From positions 35,908,385 through 35,972,384 of the forward strand of contig CM067075.1 of assembly GCA_033980235.1 (NCBI GenBank): DNA of 64,000 nt. Direction: 5' to 3'. A program made the position numbers and the translations under genes. This document shows positions 60,201 through 64,000 of this stretch, piece after piece (the first letter of the stretch is position 1; every line of letters starts with the position of its first letter). Source of the DNA: Diadema setosum. Taxonomy: Eukaryota > Echinodermata > Echinoidea > Diadematoida > Diadematidae. The notes under the pieces are model-generated. The model saw only the letters and a list, made by a program, of their open reading frames with translations. It ran no database searches and had not been told where the DNA came from.

Positions 60201-62610
60201 TAAGAACTTAAAGGTCACAATAGGATAGTGGAGACTGCCTATGGTATCATATTGGATAGGAGTATCAATTCCATTCATTTCAAGTCTCTCTTAAAGGCAT
60301 AATTTACCATTTGCAGATGAAAGCATTAGTGCTATAAAATAGTTCTAAAATGTGAGTTAGGGATAGAAACAACCACTGTCAAAATTTGAATCCGTATAAT
60401 CGATGTTAAGTGTTGTTAAATACACAAAATGTGAACAATAGTTATAATAAAAAATTTTCCAGACTAAACCGTATACAGTTACGGTTTAAGTAGCATTCAA
60501 TCATGTAAAGTTTGTTTGTTTTTCTGTGAACATTGTTATTCTTCCATCACATTCCTAATACTAGTAGTCAGTGCAAGGAGACTACATGTATGTGTTGATA
60601 AGAAGTCATCCTTGTGACATCACAGGTCTCTCTTCTCATATGAACATAGCACATAACAGCAACTACACTTGTAGTCTGATAGTACTGTATTCCAGACCCA
60701 ACAGTGACCAGACATGATATGGGCAATGACCAACTTATTTTAGCATCACAAAGCCGCTTTGGTATAAACTAATCAATTGAATACAACCTTACTCTGTAAC
60801 CTTTAAAATACTGACAAGCACTGTCAGACTTTTTTCCCCTCTTGCAAATCCTGTCATTAACACCACAATCCACTTCTTTGAAATGTTCCATCTAAACAGT
60901 TCTGTAAGATTTCCTTCGTAATCTCTTCCAGACAGTCAATAATAATCCTTGCATGGAGACTAGCCATAATCCATCTTAGGATCAAAAGGCCATTTTTCCC
61001 TTGAAAGAAGATTAGTGGACCTCAGGAAGGGGACTCTGAAAACTCAATGGCACTGGATTATTCAACAAGGAAAAACAACAAATAGGGCCTACAGAACATG
61101 AATGAGAATAACATGCTACCTACAGTAACTACATGTATGTCACAGCAAAAATATCAGCAATGCCTTCTAATACCATGAAACACATCACACAGTTGTCTGT
61201 TCAAATGTCATGATACAACAATTAAAATTCATGCAGGAATGAGAGGGAAGTATTTGAAACCAAATGTCTGCTTGTTCTCAGATCACTTTGACCTTTCCTC
61301 AAACTTTCATTGATGTGTTCTACTACATGTAATGTTGCTGCTTTCATTCAATCCAACATTGCTCTTTGGGTTTGGGTTTCCTTTAATTCTTCCTTCTTTT
61401 GATAGGGTCAAGGGGCTATGTATATGATGTACTTCATAAGTTGGCCAATTAAAGCAAACACGAGTAAATCTATTTTGAACTCTGAGTATAACTAACATAA
61501 TTCTACAAAATATAGATAAACAGACATGAACATTTAATGCAGCCTGAGAATGAACACTCTTTAAAGAAAAACATTTCACACACATTGCTATAGTCAACTT
61601 AAATTTGAATGAGAAATGACCTCTTTGAAATTTAGATTACACCATACTTTATGAGGAAGGCAAAAGTATAAATCAAGCATGCGGACTCTCTTATCATTGC
61701 TCATACGGTATGTATTCATTGAGGTCTCTTTCAAGACTTCCACAGTAAAATGTCCCTAACTTCTGATAAAAAGGTTTCCCTACAGCCTGTTAATAATTCA
61801 CATACAATGTATATTGTTCAGTAAAGCTGTCTCTTGATTAAGAAATTATAATAGATTTTTGTCATATTTCTTGCACTGGCTTCAGTGTGTCATACTGGAA
61901 TAAAATTGAATAATTATTTTGCAACTTTATCATAGTGAAACATTAATTTGTATCTCATAAATGCAGACATGTACGGTATAGAATGGCTGAACAGATTTTT
62001 TTACCTCACAAGGAAGTACACTGTAATATCAATAAAATAAAAATGGCATGAGTTTCTCTGGCACATTGCATGCATCTTGCTTGGATCTGCCTGTCTCTGG
62101 GCTCTCGTTACATCTGACTCACCCTTAGGCATCCCTGGGCAGATCGTCAAATCTCTGATTCAATTTAAGCAAGCTATTGCAACACGTGTACATCTCAGAA
62201 AAAATTTCATCTTATTCTACATCCGTCAGGAGTCATGACTGATAAAATCATCACCCACAACCATAGCGATGCTGCCAAGTAAAACTTTTGGAGACGGACA
62301 GACGACAGCACAAGTTACAATTTTCCTGTCACTCTGACTTTAACAATGTACTCAAAATCAGGAAATTACCCACTGAGAGCTTTCAGGACTCACTTTCCTG
62401 CATTTTCCACTTTTCTCTGCTCTTCAGTAAAATACATTATGGACCTTAAATGAATGAGGAGTAGACAGAATCTTTTTAACCCTGTATACAACATGTATTC
62501 AAATTCATATCTCTAAATTCAATTTATTCATAAAAGATTTGCTGACTTCAATCATTTGAGTGTACAGATGGATAAAGATCTCTCTCTCTCTCTGCAGTTT
62601 GTCACTACTT

Positions 62611-63983
62611 ACAGTCAAACCTGTCTGTAGCAGCCACCCAAGGTAGGCAAAAAGATTGGCCATTATAGACAGGTGGTCGCTAGAGACAGGTTATCCAACT
62701 TTTGTGCGCATTGCCTATGCATTGCCTATAATATAGGCAATGCACACAAAAGTTGGATAACCTGTCTCTAACAATGATGATACATGTAGGACCTACATAT
62801 TATGTAGTTCCTATACATATCATCATTGTATACAAGTACTTACACGTACAGTCAAACCTGCCTTAATATATTAGCAGCCATCTGTCTATAGCGGCCACCT
62901 GTCTATAGCAGCCACCTGCCGTATGCGACCACTGAAAAATCACCCACCCCCCCCCCCTGACAAAAATCCTGTCAAAGACCCTGTGTATAGTGGCCACCTG
63001 TCTAACATGGCCAGCAGCCACAGGCCCACTCAAGCCCTTTTTACACTTGTGTTTCTTAACCCCAGACTTTCTCTGACCCAGGACTATCGTTAGTCCCGTA
63101 CCAATTTTTTCAGCTTTTTACACTGGCCAATTAGTCCCGTACTATCTCTTGTCCGGGGCTAAGGAGAAAACTGACCTTTTTACACTCATATTTCTTAGCC
63201 CCGGACTTTTCAAACCACATGAATAATCATGATTACGCTGTGCACTGTACACGTACACGCACGCACCGGCAGCACTTGATTACCTCATTTCTGATTGGTC
63301 AGTGGGGGTCGGACTTCGTCTCCGTCGCTTAGCCCCGGATTATTTTATCGTTCTGTTTACACTCACTTGCTTGGCACCGCAATTGCGGTGTTAACCCTGC
63401 TATTTTGCAGGGCCAGATAGTACGGGATTATCGGTGGGGCTAGCCCACTTTGGCAAAAACGAGTGTAAACAGAAAGTGGGCTAAGGATAGTCCCGTACCA
63501 ACGGTGGGGCTAAGGCCCCCCTTAGCCCCACCGTTGGTACGGGACTAAGCAAAAATTTACAAGTGTAAAAAGCCCTTCAGAGCCGCTGCAGCAGCCGAGC
63601 CAATAATTTAGCATGCTTTTCTGCTTCGTAGCCGTGCCAGTCATTCATGGCTAGCGTTCAGTCTGTGATCGCCACCACTGAATTCATCACTCGTTAATTA
63701 GTCATAATAATGCACTAGTCAAGTGTAAAGCTTTCTTCACAACTTGTACACATGCTACTGTGCAACAAATTGATCAATACCGGCATTGTTCAATGTATGA
63801 AACACACATGTTCATAAGTACAGCTGTTTATACATGCATACTAGATACAACCATGATTATATGTACTTGTATGTTAAAGCATGTACACACAAAAGTCGGA
63901 TAACCCGTCTATAGCGGCCACCCGTCTATAACAGCCACTCTTTTCGCCTCCCTTGGGTGGGTGCTATAGACAGGTTTGACCGT
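62611..63983. mobile_element. Inverted-repeat element, 1.37 kb, with about 100-bp ends
   Basis: The left end ACAGTCAAACCTGTCTGTAG and the right end (reverse complement) ACGGTCAAACCTGTCTATAG stay similar for about 100 bp, up to GGTTATCCAACTTTTGTG. The interior has a small palindrome (62687-62768), a third copy of the end sequence (62850) and a separate inserted element at 63032-63577. No transposase frame is seen. Confidence 0.8.
63032..63577. mobile_element. Nested MITE with ends near GGGCTTTTTACACTTGT
   Basis: AAGCCCTTTTTACACTTGT at 63032 is mirrored at 63559-63577. The interior repeats TTTTTACACT and TTAGTCCCGTAC words and ends in a perfect hairpin (63488-63547). It is nested inside the element at 62611-63983, so it probably inserted later. 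Confidence 0.75.
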
Positions 63984-64000
63984 ACATGTGTATAACGTAT

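Larger units (their letters stand above)
57554..62610. other. Upstream region of the main gene
   Basis: It probably contains the promoter and 5' untranslated sequence of exon 1a; no TATA box or initiator could be singled out. MITEs lie at 59619-59808 and 59970-60200. A TTA microsatellite (58960-58985) with a nearby G-run and a TC microsatellite (62579-62593) are present. The rest is AT-rich without recognised genes. Confidence 0.4.

Noticed and set aside
1..64000. tRNA, rRNA or bacterial-type operon features
   Set aside because: None could be found by eye; the sequence is eukaryotic, so ribosome binding sites and operons do not apply.

Overview
This is a piece of an animal genome, with intron-rich genes, GT-AG splice sites, long AT-rich introns and many short inverted-repeat transposons. 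Three things suggest an invertebrate deuterostome, probably an echinoderm. The main gene looks like a single ancestor-like relative of the vertebrate paralogue pair KIAA1217 (sickle tail) and SRCIN1 (p140Cap). The introns are rich in short words built on TACATGTA and AGGCCTAC, and they carry foldback elements. The species cannot be fixed by reading alone.

Main gene (minus strand, 57553 to 14187). Nineteen coding exons can be joined with every splice phase matching. Two mutually compatible first exons (57493-57553 and 56855-56879) both end with a single G and splice to the same exon 2. The model gives 1511 or 1499 residues. In order, the protein has a short N-terminal part, a region around the motif MPVVRS, an AIP3/Bud6-like domain (exons 5-7), a long proline/glycine-rich region (exons 7-10), a short helix with the core AMEQQIANLAGMV (exon 11), a conserved coiled-coil region (exons 13-17), and a 557-residue disordered C-terminal exon. 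That last exon holds a polyproline run, a PPKPPR SH3-type motif, an EGIYN tyrosine motif, a late coiled coil and a PDZ-like terminus. The family consists of cytoplasmic cytoskeletal and Src-pathway scaffolds.

Left end (1-13690). Non-coding mobile elements fill much of this part: a 1.8-kb terminal-inverted-repeat element, a 367-bp hairpin and a piggyBac-type element with TTAA target sites. At least one internal exon (5532-5640) and a terminal exon followed by two AATAAA signals (13379-13690) lie on the plus strand. They point to a second gene, which I do not recognise, that meets the main gene tail to tail.

Introns and right end (57554-64000). Repeats include a foldback element of about 1 kb inserted in another repeat (40813-42050), several small MITEs, microsatellites, and a nested pair of inverted-repeat elements at 62611-63983 that encloses a perfect 28-bp hairpin. 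The most unusual structural features of the gene are two separate tandem duplications that begin at exon ends and copy the 5' splice site: exon 4 (4 x 77 bp) and exon 12 (2 x 66 bp).
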